From positions 1 through 49,296 of the forward strand of contig UQPY01000008.1 in assembly GCA_900542965.1 (NCBI GenBank): DNA of 49,296 bases, given 5' to 3'. The translations under genes and the position numbers were made by a program. Positions 8,877 through 17,185 of this stretch are shown piece after piece (within the stretch, counting starts at the first letter, position 1; each line of letters opens with the position of its first letter). Under the pieces are notes generated by a model, which worked only from the letters and a program-made list of their open reading frames with translations, was not told the origin of the DNA and did no database searches. The DNA is from an uncultured Collinsella sp. Lineage in GTDB: Bacteria > Actinomycetota > Coriobacteriia > Coriobacteriales > Coriobacteriaceae.

Positions 8877-8932
8877 TTACGTTATAGCTAGCTATATTAT
8901 ACCTTCCTATAATATAGCTAGCTATAACGTAA
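8877..8932. promoter_or_regulatory. Perfect 25-bp inverted repeat over the ATPase promoter
   Basis: The arms 8877-8901 and 8908-8932 are exact reverse complements around the 6-base spacer CCTTCC. Each arm holds the palindrome TATAGCTAGCTATA (8883-8896 and 8913-8926), centred 30 bp apart, about three helical turns. A consensus TATAAT lies on the minus strand at 8896-8901, placed to start transcription about 28 bases before the ATPase ATG. The symmetric TATAAT on the plus strand is at 8908-8913. It looks like a double operator covering the promoter. Confidence 0.65.
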
Positions 8933-8984
8933 TTCGACAAGCGGCGCACGCAAAAGGGTCGGTACACCACCGCACGTGGACCGT

Positions 8985-9104
8985 TCCGGAAAATGTATCC
9001 CGTTCTGGAGCCAAAAACTGGGCCGTAGTTTCCGCCAAACATGCCATCCGGAAAGCGTGTCCCGTTCTGAGCGCCAAATCCGGGACGCAGTTTCCACTCC
9101 AAAC
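8985..9104. repeat. Two imperfect copies of a roughly 57-bp hairpin repeat
   Basis: Copy 1 is 8985-9040 and copy 2 is 9047-9104. Both read TCCGGAAA, then TCCCGTTCTG, GCCAAA, CGGG or TGGG, and AGTTTCC, ending CCAAAC. Within copy 2, GGAAA and GTCCCG pair with CGGGAC and TTTCC to make an interrupted stem. The rest of the 8933-9205 gap holds only the terminator at 9101-9136. Confidence 0.6.
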
Positions 9105-9136
9105 AAAGGGCCCCGGCTCGCGATGGAGCCGGGGCC
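9101..9136 (-). terminator. Rho-independent terminator of the purine cluster
   Basis: AGCCGGGGCC (9127-9136) pairs with GGCCCCGGCT (9109-9118) around an 8-base loop. On the minus strand a short T-rich tail (CTTTGTTT) follows. It lies about 70 bases after the molybdenum hydroxylase stop. Confidence 0.7.
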
Positions 9137-9205
9137 AAAGGCGCAGCGTATGTAGTTGATGTTGAGCGCGAACAGCTCGTCAGCAATGGCCGTCCGCGCC
9201 CTACC

Positions 9206-11983
9206 CTACCCGCGGTTGCGGACGCGGCTGTAGGGCGTATCCACCATGGGCAGATTTGGACGCAGCTTGCCGTCAAACGCGCGGTAGGCGTTCTGTACGG
9301 CGGGCGCCGTGGGGATCGTTGCGATCTCGCCGATGCCCTTGCCGCCGTATGCCACGGGCAGCAGCTCGTCCTTCTCCACGTAGATGGCGTGGATATCCGG
9401 AATCTCGGGCGCACGGAACAGCCCGAGCGTGCCGTACCTTGCCTGGGGCACGCAGTCCTTGAGCGGCCAGTCCTCGGTAAGCGCATAGCCCATACCCATG
9501 AGCACGCCGCCTTCGATCTGACCCTGGATGGAGATGGGATTGACCACCTTGCCGGAATCGTGCGCAGCATAGACCTCGCTCACGCGGCCGTCATCATCCA
9601 GAATGACCACATGCGTGGCAAAACCGTAGCAGATGTGGCTCTTGGGGTTGGGAACGTCGGCGCCCAGCTTGTCGGTCGGCTCCAGGTACACGTACCCAAA
9701 CTCGCAGCCCTCGAGCGCCTTGATGGCGGCAGCGGGATCTTGAGGATGCATACCCTGGCCGGCGACGAGTTCCTGTGTGTGCAGCTGATAGGCGCGACCG
9801 TCGTCGTACTCGATCTTGACGCCATCACCATGGGCGCTCACAGGAGCATCGGGTGCATGCTTGCCGGCCTCGATGTCAAGCATGGCATCGCGCAGCAGGA
9901 AGGCGGCACCGCGCACGGCCTCGCCGGTCACGACCGTCTGACGCGAGCCAGACGTGGTGCCGGAGTCGGGAGCGTTCTCGGTAGAGCACTCGCCATTGGC
10001 GATGCAGCGAAGCGGCAGGCCGCATGCCTCGGCAACGTCCTGCAAAAAGACCGTGTTGCAACCCTGGCCGATGTCGGACGTGGCGGCATAGACCACGGCC
10101 ACGCCGTCCTCGATGCGAATCTTGCAGCGGCCGGCATCGGGCAGGCCAACGCCCACGCCGGCGTTCTTCATGGCGCAGGCGATACCGGCGTGTCCGGGAT
10201 GCGCATAGTAGGCATCCTTGACCTCGAGCAGTGTCTCCTTAAGCGCCGTGGAGCAGTCGGCAATCTGGCCGTTGGGCAAAACCTCGCCCGGCTCGATGGC
10301 GTTTCGGTAACGAATCTCCCACGGATCCAGGCCGACCTTCTCTGCCAGCAGGTCGATCAGGCTCTCGAGCGCAAACTCGGACTGGCAAACGCCAAAGCCT
10401 CGGTACGCGCCGGCGGGCGGGTTGTTGGTGTAGTAACCAAAACCGCGAATGTCGGTGTTCTGGTACTTGTAGGGGCCGACGGCATGCGTGCAGGCGCGCT
10501 CGAGCACCGGGCCGCACAGCGACGCGTAGGCGCCGGTGTCAAAGTTGATCTCGCAGTCCAGACCGGTAAAGTTGCCCTCGGCGTCGCAGCCCAGCGTAAA
10601 GGTGCCGTCCATGGCGTGGCGCTTGGGATGGAACGCGAGCGACTCGGCACGCGTGAGCTTGCACTTCACAGGACGCTGGAGCTTATAGGCAGCAAGCGCG
10701 GCCAGGTGCTGGATCGAAACGTCCTCCTTGCCGCCAAAACCGCCGCCCACAAGCATGGTCTCGACAACCACACGCTCGGGCTCGTTGTCCCAGCCAAACA
10801 TGTGGGCGCACTCTTTGCGCGTATCGTAGGCACCCTGGTCGGTCGACTGCACCTTGACGCCGTTCTTGTACGGGAAGGCGACGGCGCACTCGGGCTCCAA
10901 GAAGGCATGCTCGGTAAAGGGCGTGGTAAAGCGCTGCGTCACGGTGAACGCGCTCTCCGCTAGCGCCTTGGCGGCGTCGCCGCGCGTCACGTGACGGCTC
11001 TGGCACACGTTGTCCTTGAGTTCCACCGTGTTGCCAAAGGCAAAGAAACTGTCATGCAGGCGCGGGGCGTCGGCAGCCCTAGCCTCGACAATGTTGCGCA
11101 CGGGCTCCAGCGGCTCGTAATCAATCTTTACGAGCTTCTTAGCCTTCTCGAGCGTCGCCTCGTCCTCGGCAACCACCAGCACGATGGCGTCACCCACGCA
11201 GCGGGTGATATCGCCCTGGGCGATCATGACATCCCAGTCCTGGATAAGGTGGCCGACCTGGTTGACCGGCACGTCCTCGGCGCGCAGGATGCCCACCACA
11301 CCGGGCAGGGCCTCGGCCTTGGAGGTATCAATGGAGAGCACGCGGGCGCGCGGATACTTGGAGCGCACGGCGCTAGCATAGGTCAGGCCCGGCTGATCGA
11401 GCTCGTCGATGTCGTCGGGATACTTGCCCTCGCCGAGCACCTTCTTGCGCACGTCGATGCGGAAGGCGCGCTTGCCCACACCGTAGTCGTCGCCGCGCTC
11501 CAGGTCCTCGTCGATCTGCTTTTCGCCGCGGAGCACCGCAGCTGCCAGCGAAATGCCCTCGATGATCTTCTTGTAGCCGGTGCAGCGGCAGACGTTACCG
11601 CGAATGGCGTACTTGATCTGCTCCTCGGTGGGCTCGGGGTCCTCAGCGATGAGCGCCGCGCCCGCCATGACCATGCCGGGGATGCAAAAACCGCACTGCA
11701 CGGCGCCCACGGCACCAAAGGCGTACACAAAGGCCTCGCGCACGTCCTCGGGCAGGCCCTCGACGGTCACGATGTTGCGACCGGCGGCAAGAGCGGTGGT
11801 CAGTACGCACGCCTTGACGGCCGCACCGTCCACATGGATGGTGCAGGTGCCGCAAGCGCCTTCGGAGCAGCCATCCTTGGCGGAATGGATATGCAGGTCG
11901 TCGCGCAGGTAGCGCAGCAGCGGTTTATTCTCCGTCGTCGTGCGCTCGACGCCGTTAACGGTAAAAGTGAATTCCTGTGCCAT
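9206..11983 (-). CDS. xdhD: Molybdenum hydroxylase, fused [2Fe-2S] and molybdopterin subunits (xanthine dehydrogenase-like)
   Basis: This 925-residue enzyme belongs to the xanthine dehydrogenase/aldehyde oxidase family, which hydroxylates purines or similar heterocycles using water. Residues 1-150 carry two [2Fe-2S] clusters: Cys39, 44, 47, 59 (plant-type) and Cys97, 100, 132, 134. The hammerhead and molybdopterin domains follow, with GGGFGGKE at 413-420, GAYRGFGV, and GKGIGE with the catalytic Glu at 886. There is no FAD domain, and no separate FAD subunit gene is present. It is the last gene of the cluster, 12 bp after the ferredoxin. It matches the family found beside ygfK and ssnA (E. coli XdhD-like), proposed to be a selenium-dependent hydroxylase. 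The symbol is used by analogy; the substrate (urate, xanthine or hypoxanthine) is inferred. Confidence 0.88.
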   Translation of the reverse strand: MAQEFTFTVNGVERTTTENKPLLRYLRDDLHIHSAKDGCSEGACGTCTIHVDGAAVKACVLTTALAAGRNIVTVEGLPEDVREAFVYAFGAVGAVQCGFCIPGMVMAGAALIAEDPEPTEEQIKYAIRGNVCRCTGYKKIIEGISLAAAVLRGEKQIDEDLERGDDYGVGKRAFRIDVRKKVLGEGKYPDDIDELDQPGLTYASAVRSKYPRARVLSIDTSKAEALPGVVGILRAEDVPVNQVGHLIQDWDVMIAQGDITRCVGDAIVLVVAEDEATLEKAKKLVKIDYEPLEPVRNIVEARAADAPRLHDSFFAFGNTVELKDNVCQSRHVTRGDAAKALAESAFTVTQRFTTPFTEHAFLEPECAVAFPYKNGVKVQSTDQGAYDTRKECAHMFGWDNEPERVVVETMLVGGGFGGKEDVSIQHLAALAAYKLQRPVKCKLTRAESLAFHPKRHAMDGTFTLGCDAEGNFTGLDCEINFDTGAYASLCGPVLERACTHAVGPYKYQNTDIRGFGYYTNNPPAGAYRGFGVCQSEFALESLIDLLAEKVGLDPWEIRYRNAIEPGEVLPNGQIADCSTALKETLLEVKDAYYAHPGHAGIACAMKNAGVGVGLPDAGRCKIRIEDGVAVVYAATSDIGQGCNTVFLQDVAEACGLPLRCIANGECSTENAPDSGTTSGSRQTVVTGEAVRGAAFLLRDAMLDIEAGKHAPDAPVSAHGDGVKIEYDDGRAYQLHTQELVAGQGMHPQDPAAAIKALEGCEFGYVYLEPTDKLGADVPNPKSHICYGFATHVVILDDDGRVSEVYAAHDSGKVVNPISIQGQIEGGVLMGMGYALTEDWPLKDCVPQARYGTLGLFRAPEIPDIHAIYVEKDELLPVAYGGKGIGEIATIPTAPAVQNAYRAFDGKLRPNLPMVDTPYSRVRNRG

Positions 11984-11995
11984 GGTGATTCCCTT

Positions 11996-12475
11996 CTACA
12001 CGCCGGCGGCGATGCCGGTGCGGTCGTGGATGGCGCCATGCGGGCAGACGACGGCGCACATGCCGCACGACAGGCAGTCCACGCCGTCGATATGGGCGCA
12101 GTTGTCCTCGATGCGGATAGCGCCGGCAGGGCACTTTTTAGCGCACATGCCGCAACCGATGCAGCTCGTGTCGCAGATCTTGCGAGCGATGGCGCCCTTA
12201 TCGGTGTTGTTGCAGCGCACCAGAATGTTCTGGTAGCCGGGAACGAAGGCAATCACGCGCTGCGGGCACGCCATGCCGCACAGGCCACAGCCCGTGCACT
12301 TGGAGCGATCCACGCGGGCGATGCCATCGACCAGCGCAATGGCGCCGTAGGGGCAGGCCGTGACGCAGGCGCCACAGCCAATGCAGCCTTCGCTGCAGCG
12401 GGCGTCGCCGCCTGCGGAAGCGCAACCACTTCCGCAGGCAACGTAGGCCACGTTATGTTGAATGGATTTGGCCAT
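11996..12475 (-). CDS. Polyferredoxin with four [4Fe-4S] motifs
   Basis: This 159-residue protein has four C-x2-C-x2-C-x3-C motifs: Cys31-41 (CIGCGACVTACP), Cys60-70 (CTGCGLCGMACP), Cys105-115 (CIGCGMCAKKCP) and Cys134-144 (CLSCGMCAVVCP). Cys14, 18 and 27 near the N-terminus might bind a further cluster. The spacing resembles the C-terminal part of RnfB, but there is no membrane anchor. It lies between ygfK and the molybdenum hydroxylase with gaps of 11 and 12 bp. I therefore infer that it carries electrons between the two. The E. coli locus has a comparable ferredoxin, YgfS. Confidence 0.9.
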   Translation of the reverse strand: MAKSIQHNVAYVACGSGCASAGGDARCSEGCIGCGACVTACPYGAIALVDGIARVDRSKCTGCGLCGMACPQRVIAFVPGYQNILVRCNNTDKGAIARKICDTSCIGCGMCAKKCPAGAIRIEDNCAHIDGVDCLSCGMCAVVCPHGAIHDRTGIAAGV

Positions 12476-12486
12476 AAGAGACTCGC

Positions 12487-15486
12487 CTATTTCTTAAGAA
12501 GGTACGAATAGTTGTCGCGCACGGCCCTGATGGTCAGGCGGACGGCCTCGGGAAGACCGGTGTTGACGGCATCGACCGAGACGGTGCGGACCGTGCCGGC
12601 GACGCGAACCTTAAAGTGGTCCTCGTCCACGGCCAGGAAGCCCTCGTTCTCGGAGTTCTCCATGTCCTGCTCGCTCCAGAACAGGGTGAGCTTGTCCTTG
12701 TAGGGACGACCCTCCTGGTAGGGGCAGAACACGGCGCAGTTACCGCATTCGTTGCACATGCCGTCGACATGGACGACCTGATGCTTGGCCAGGCCCGGCA
12801 CCTTAATTGCCACGTTGGCGCGGTTGGGGCACACATCGCAGCAGACCTCGCACACCGAGCCGCAGCCCAGGCAGCGGGTCTTGGTGCAGTTGCGCTTGTC
12901 GCGGCACAGCGACCCCTTGCGCTCGTAGCAGGTGTCCTCGCGGCCGGCCTGCTCGTTGCAGTCGGCGTACTTGTTAAAGTCCACGCCGGCGATGGCGCGG
13001 GCGACCTCGGCGGCGTCGGCGATAGCCTCGACCACGGTGGCCGGACCGCGACGGCAGTCACCGGCAGCCCAAACGCCCTCGACGCCGGTGGAGGTGGCGG
13101 CAAGACGGCCGCGACGGTCGTGCTCGACGCCCGCGGCATCGTATAGGCTGGCATCGATGCCCTCGCCCACGGCGCAGATCACCGTGGTGGCGGGAAGCTC
13201 GACGGTCTCGCCCGTGGCGACGGGGCTGCGGCGGCCGCTTGCATCCGGCTCGCCAAGCCCCATAACGTCGCAGGTCAGCACGGCGCCGTTGAGTGCCTTG
13301 GGCGCCAGCAGCTCGCAGAACTCAACGCCGTCGGCAAGAGCAAGATCAAGCTCTTCCTCGTCGGCGGGCATCTGCTTCTTGGTGCGACGATACACCAGAC
13401 GCACGTTCTTCACACCAGCCAGGCGCTTGGCCACGCGAGCCGCATCCATAGCGGTGTTACCGGCGCCAATGACTACGACATCCTCGCCCAGCTCGAGCTT
13501 CTCGCCCTTCTTGGCGGCCTCGAGGAACTCCAGCACGTCGAGCTCGGCACCCTCGCCCAAGCCCGCAGAGCCGGGCATCCAGGCACCGGTGGCCACGACC
13601 ACGTTGGTAAAGCCCTGGGCCTTGAGCTCTTCAATGGAATCCACGCGAGCATTGAGCTGTACCTTGGCGCCAAAGGCCAAGCAGAGCTCGGCATCGTGAG
13701 AGATATCGTCACTGGCGATACGGAACTCGGGGATCACGTGACGGACCACGCCGCCGAGCGAATCGCGGGCCTCGAAGATGGTGACGGGCACGCCGGCACG
13801 CGTCAGGAAGAACGCCGTCGCCAGGCCGGCCGGGCCGCCGCCGATAACGGCAACGTTGCGCTCGCCGTCGTTGGCGATGGCCTGGGCGCGCAGCTTGGGC
13901 AGCACGGCCGTCATGGCCTCGCGGGCGGCCTTGAGCTTGCTGGCGCGGATCTGGGCGCCCTCGGGCTCGTAGAACGCACGCTCGCAGGCACGGCCGCAGG
14001 GATGCGGGCAGATGGTACCGGTGATGAACGGCAGGGCGTTGCGCTCGATGATGATGTTGAGTGCGTCCTCGTAGCGGCCCTCGTCAACAGCCGCCAGATA
14101 GGCGGGAATATCCTGCTGGATGGGGCAGCTCGTGCGGCACGGCGTGGTAAAGCAGTCGGAAAGCGGGCTCTTGCCGGCGACCTTGCGGTCGGGCAGCGGG
14201 CGCAGCGGCTTCTTGTAGAGCGGGTTGGTGAGCGAGTCGGTCTGGATCGCAGTCACGGCCTCGAGAGAGACGCCCGCGAACGGCTTGCCATCCAGGTCGG
14301 TAAACTCGCCAGCCATCTGGCTAAAGCGCTCGTAGCCACCAGGCTTGAGTACGTCGGTCGCCAGGGTGACGGGCCAAATGCCGGCATCGTACAGGGCGCG
14401 GATGTTGTAGACCGTAGCACCGCCAGAGTAGCTAATGCGCAGCTTGCCATCGAACTGCTCGGTAATGCGACGGGCGGCCTCGATGGTCAGCGAGAACAGC
14501 GAACGGCCCGACATGTACATCTCGGTGGAGGGCAGCTCGTTCCTCGTCACGTCGACGGGGAACGTGTTGGTCAGCTTGACGCCAAACTCCAGGCCGCGCT
14601 CGGCACACAGGGCAATCAGACGCTCAAACATGGGCACAGCGTCGACCCACTGCAGATCCTCGCGGAAGTGCGTGTCATCGAAGACGATGTAGTCGAAGCC
14701 CAGCTCGTTGAGGCGCTGGCGAGCAAACTCATAGCCCAGCAGCGTGGGGTTGCACTTGATGTAGGTGTTGAGACCCTTCTCGGTAATCAGATAGGTCGCG
14801 ATGCGCTCGATCTCCGCCGGCGGGCAGCCATGCAGCGTGGACTCGGTAATGGAGTTGGAGACGCGCGCCGGGATGGACTCGACAAACGCGGCATCGACAT
14901 TCTCAAACTTGTCCAGGTTAGCGAGCGCCCACGTGCGGCACTCGTTCCAAACCTCGGAGCCGCTGGCGTCCTTCATGCCCTCAATGTACGCATCGACCTT
15001 GGGGCTCTTGATGCCCTCGAGGTCATAACCCACGGACATGTTGAAGACAAAACCATCCGGGCTGCCCAGGCCGTACTCGCGAGCGATCAGGTGGCAGGCA
15101 AACCATGCCTTCACGTACTCGGCAAAGGCCTGCGGAACCTCGAGCTCGGTCGACCACTCGCAGTTGTAGCACTCGTCCTGCGCCACGATGCAGGGCTTGT
15201 TCACACACTTGGAGAGCTCCTCGCCGTCCATAACCTGAACGGTCTTGAGCTCAAAGAAGCGGGAACCGGCCACGTAGGATGCCACGATGTTCTGGGCCAG
15301 CTGCGTATTGGGACCGGCGGCCGGGCCAAACGGAGTCTCGATGCGCTCGTCAAAAATGGGAAGCGCGCCCTCCTGGTTGGTCGTGACCATCTTGCGCACG
15401 CCAAAGACGGCGCCCTGAGTCTTGTGCTCCTCGATGATCCAGTTCATCAGCTGCGAAAACGGGATCGGCCTCATGATGTCGCTCAT
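12487..15486 (-). CDS. ygfK: YgfK-type putative selenate reductase flavoprotein
   Basis: This is a 999-residue, multi-domain FAD/FeS oxidoreductase. The start ATG at 15486 (MSDIMRPIPFSQLMNWI) is chosen over an upstream frame extension because GAGAGGAG precedes it. Residues 1 to about 430 form a dihydroorotate dehydrogenase-like barrel. Residues 445-525 hold the GltD-like cysteine region (CRTSC, CPHPCGRACE). GGGPAG at 549-554 binds FAD and VVVIGAGNTAMDAARV binds NAD(P). A C-terminal [4Fe-4S] motif begins at 911 (CNECGNCAVFCPYQEGRP). YgfK is named a selenate reductase subunit, but its constant linkage to ssnA and the molybdenum hydroxylase, and reports tying this cluster to anaerobic urate/purine breakdown, suggest an electron-transfer partner in purine catabolism. 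Confidence 0.9.
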   Translation of the reverse strand: MSDIMRPIPFSQLMNWIIEEHKTQGAVFGVRKMVTTNQEGALPIFDERIETPFGPAAGPNTQLAQNIVASYVAGSRFFELKTVQVMDGEELSKCVNKPCIVAQDECYNCEWSTELEVPQAFAEYVKAWFACHLIAREYGLGSPDGFVFNMSVGYDLEGIKSPKVDAYIEGMKDASGSEVWNECRTWALANLDKFENVDAAFVESIPARVSNSITESTLHGCPPAEIERIATYLITEKGLNTYIKCNPTLLGYEFARQRLNELGFDYIVFDDTHFREDLQWVDAVPMFERLIALCAERGLEFGVKLTNTFPVDVTRNELPSTEMYMSGRSLFSLTIEAARRITEQFDGKLRISYSGGATVYNIRALYDAGIWPVTLATDVLKPGGYERFSQMAGEFTDLDGKPFAGVSLEAVTAIQTDSLTNPLYKKPLRPLPDRKVAGKSPLSDCFTTPCRTSCPIQQDIPAYLAAVDEGRYEDALNIIIERNALPFITGTICPHPCGRACERAFYEPEGAQIRASKLKAAREAMTAVLPKLRAQAIANDGERNVAVIGGGPAGLATAFFLTRAGVPVTIFEARDSLGGVVRHVIPEFRIASDDISHDAELCLAFGAKVQLNARVDSIEELKAQGFTNVVVATGAWMPGSAGLGEGAELDVLEFLEAAKKGEKLELGEDVVVIGAGNTAMDAARVAKRLAGVKNVRLVYRRTKKQMPADEEELDLALADGVEFCELLAPKALNGAVLTCDVMGLGEPDASGRRSPVATGETVELPATTVICAVGEGIDASLYDAAGVEHDRRGRLAATSTGVEGVWAAGDCRRGPATVVEAIADAAEVARAIAGVDFNKYADCNEQAGREDTCYERKGSLCRDKRNCTKTRCLGCGSVCEVCCDVCPNRANVAIKVPGLAKHQVVHVDGMCNECGNCAVFCPYQEGRPYKDKLTLFWSEQDMENSENEGFLAVDEDHFKVRVAGTVRTVSVDAVNTGLPEAVRLTIRAVRDNYSYLLKK

Positions 15487-15584
15487 AATGAGCTCCTCTC
15501 TGTAACGCCCGGCGAGACCGCGCGACGGGCGCAAATACGGTGTAGCGCTAGCACAGCGCCGGCGACCCCGCGGAGGCCGCCTAT

Positions 15585-15620
15585 ACGCGCGTCGAACGCG
15601 GCGAAACATCCGACGCGCGT
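15585..15620. other. Intercistronic hairpin between ssnA and ygfK
   Basis: ACGCGCGTCG (15585-15594) and CGACGCGCGT (15611-15620) pair perfectly around a 16-base loop just after the ssnA stop codon. No T-run follows, so RNA processing or partial polarity is more likely than full termination. Confidence 0.5.
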
Positions 15621-15634
15621 GAATCTACTTGTAA

Positions 15635-16990
15635 TTAGTAGGTGCGTTCGTTGAGCGTGCTCCAGAGCTTCTTGGACTCAGCCATGGTCCACGCGTTGAT
15701 CTTGTCCTCATCAATGCCAACGAACTCGCGATCCTTGTACAGGACGCGGCCGTTGATGATGGTGGTGCGGCAGTTTTTGCCCATCATGCCAAAGAGCATG
15801 TGGCCGTCGATGTTCTCCTCGCTCAGCGGCGTAAAGGGCTTGTAGTCCATGACGATGACGTCGGCGGCAGCGCCGGCCTCGAGCACACCGAGCTTGCGAT
15901 CGAAGTACTTGCTGGCCATCTTGGCGTTGTTCTCGAACAGCATCGTCATTGCCTCGCACCAGCCCACGTTGGGCATAGCGGCGTTGTGACGCTGAATGAT
16001 CAGGAAGACCTTGAGGCTCTCGAGCATATCGTGGGTGTAGGCATCGGTGCCCATGCACACGGGGATGCCGCGGCGGAAGAACTCGAGCACGGGGGCGCAG
16101 CCTACGGCGTTGCCCATATTGGATTCTGGGTTGTTGACGAGCCAGGTGCCGGACTCCTTGACGATATCCATCTCGGCAGGCGTCACGTGGATGCAGTGGC
16201 CGAGCATGGTGTCGGGACCCAGCAGGTTGTGCTGCAGCAGGCGCTCGACGGGGCTGATACCACCGCGGTTGAGGCGGGAATCCCACACGTCGTTCATGCC
16301 CTCGCACACATGGATGTGGAAGCCGGTCAGGCCGTTGTTGGCCTCGGCCATCTTATCCATGGTCTCGTCCGAAAGTGTAAAGGTGGCATGTCCGCCAAAC
16401 ATGGCAGCGATCATGTGGTTGTCGTTGTCGCGACGCTCCTTGGCGGCCCACTGGGCAAATTCGGCGTTCTCGGCAATGGCCTGGTCGCATTTTTCCTGGC
16501 CGCGGCGATCGGAGACCTCGTAGCACAGGCACGAACGCATGCCCAGCTCCTGAGCTGCATCCTTAATGGTAAAGAGGCTTCCCGGGATCTCGCAGAAGCT
16601 CGCGTGGTGGTCGAAGATCGTGGTGACACCATCGCGAATGGAGTCCAGAATCGTGGCATAGGCGCTTGCCTTGGTGCCGTCGAGTGTCAGATTGTCGTCG
16701 ATCTTCCACCACTGCTGCTCAAGATTCTCCAGGAAGTTGGTGGGGTTGCAGCCCTTAATGGCAAGGCCGCGGGCCAGACCCGAGTAGATGTGGGTGTGGC
16801 AGTTGATGAGTCCGGGCATGATGAGGTTGCCCTGGGCATCGACGTACTCGGCATCCGGGTACTTGGCCTTGAGCTCGCACTCGGGACCTACTTCGACGAT
16901 CGTATCTCCGTCAATGGCGACCGCACCGTTTGGAATGAACGGGGCCTGAGCATTGCGGGTAAAGACGGAACCGTTAGCGACCAGAAGCAT
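15635..16990 (-). CDS. ssnA: SsnA-type amidohydrolase/aminohydrolase
   Basis: This 451-residue metal-dependent hydrolase belongs to the amidohydrolase superfamily, close to guanine deaminase and chlorohydrolase types. Visible ligands are the HTHIYSG motif, HIHVCEG, the HCIHV histidine and the aspartate of GTDAYTHDM. The ATG at 16990 (MLLVANGSVFT) is preferred to one 18 bases upstream because GGGAG lies 6 bases before it. SsnA was first named in E. coli for an effect on stationary-phase survival and later placed in the selenium-linked ygfK/xdh locus. In this operon it may deaminate or open a purine-derived ring; the substrate is not readable from sequence. Confidence 0.9.
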   Translation of the reverse strand: MLLVANGSVFTRNAQAPFIPNGAVAIDGDTIVEVGPECELKAKYPDAEYVDAQGNLIMPGLINCHTHIYSGLARGLAIKGCNPTNFLENLEQQWWKIDDNLTLDGTKASAYATILDSIRDGVTTIFDHHASFCEIPGSLFTIKDAAQELGMRSCLCYEVSDRRGQEKCDQAIAENAEFAQWAAKERRDNDNHMIAAMFGGHATFTLSDETMDKMAEANNGLTGFHIHVCEGMNDVWDSRLNRGGISPVERLLQHNLLGPDTMLGHCIHVTPAEMDIVKESGTWLVNNPESNMGNAVGCAPVLEFFRRGIPVCMGTDAYTHDMLESLKVFLIIQRHNAAMPNVGWCEAMTMLFENNAKMASKYFDRKLGVLEAGAAADVIVMDYKPFTPLSEENIDGHMLFGMMGKNCRTTIINGRVLYKDREFVGIDEDKINAWTMAESKKLWSTLNERTY

Positions 16991-17095
16991 AAATGCTCCC
17001 TTCAACATCAGGGGCGGGGTTTGACACCTCTGACATGGCGGAGTGCGAAGCGCCGGCCTACACCGGAAACGGGCCCTCTCCCGTCAACGCTTCAC

Positions 17096-17168
17096 CAAAG
17101 GGACAAACCCTTTGAAGTGCGGCTTGGCACCGCATGACGTCGGCGGACGAGGCGATGCGCCCGCCGAC
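17096..17168. other. Hairpins in the permease-ssnA spacer
   Basis: CAAAGGG and CCCTTTG (17096-17114) form a 7-bp stem. GTCGGCGG (17139-17146) pairs with CCGCCGAC (17161-17168). These lie between the permease stop and ssnA. No T-tract follows, so they may tune expression between permease and enzymes. Confidence 0.45.
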
Positions 17169-17185
17169 GAATAGCACCGAATTGG

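Noticed and set aside
8877..8932. Insertion sequence ends
   Set aside because: The arms are separated by 6 bases, with no room for a transposase and no target duplication.
9389..10963. 524-codon plus-strand frame opposite the molybdenum hydroxylase
   Set aside because: Antisense shadow of a gene with intact FeS and molybdopterin motifs.
9206..11983. Selenoprotein with in-frame UGA
   Set aside because: The reading frame is complete without an internal stop; selenium in this family is a labile cofactor, not selenocysteine.
13696..15654. 652-codon plus-strand frame opposite ygfK
   Set aside because: High-GC antisense shadow; low-complexity product and no ribosome binding site, while ygfK is clearly real.
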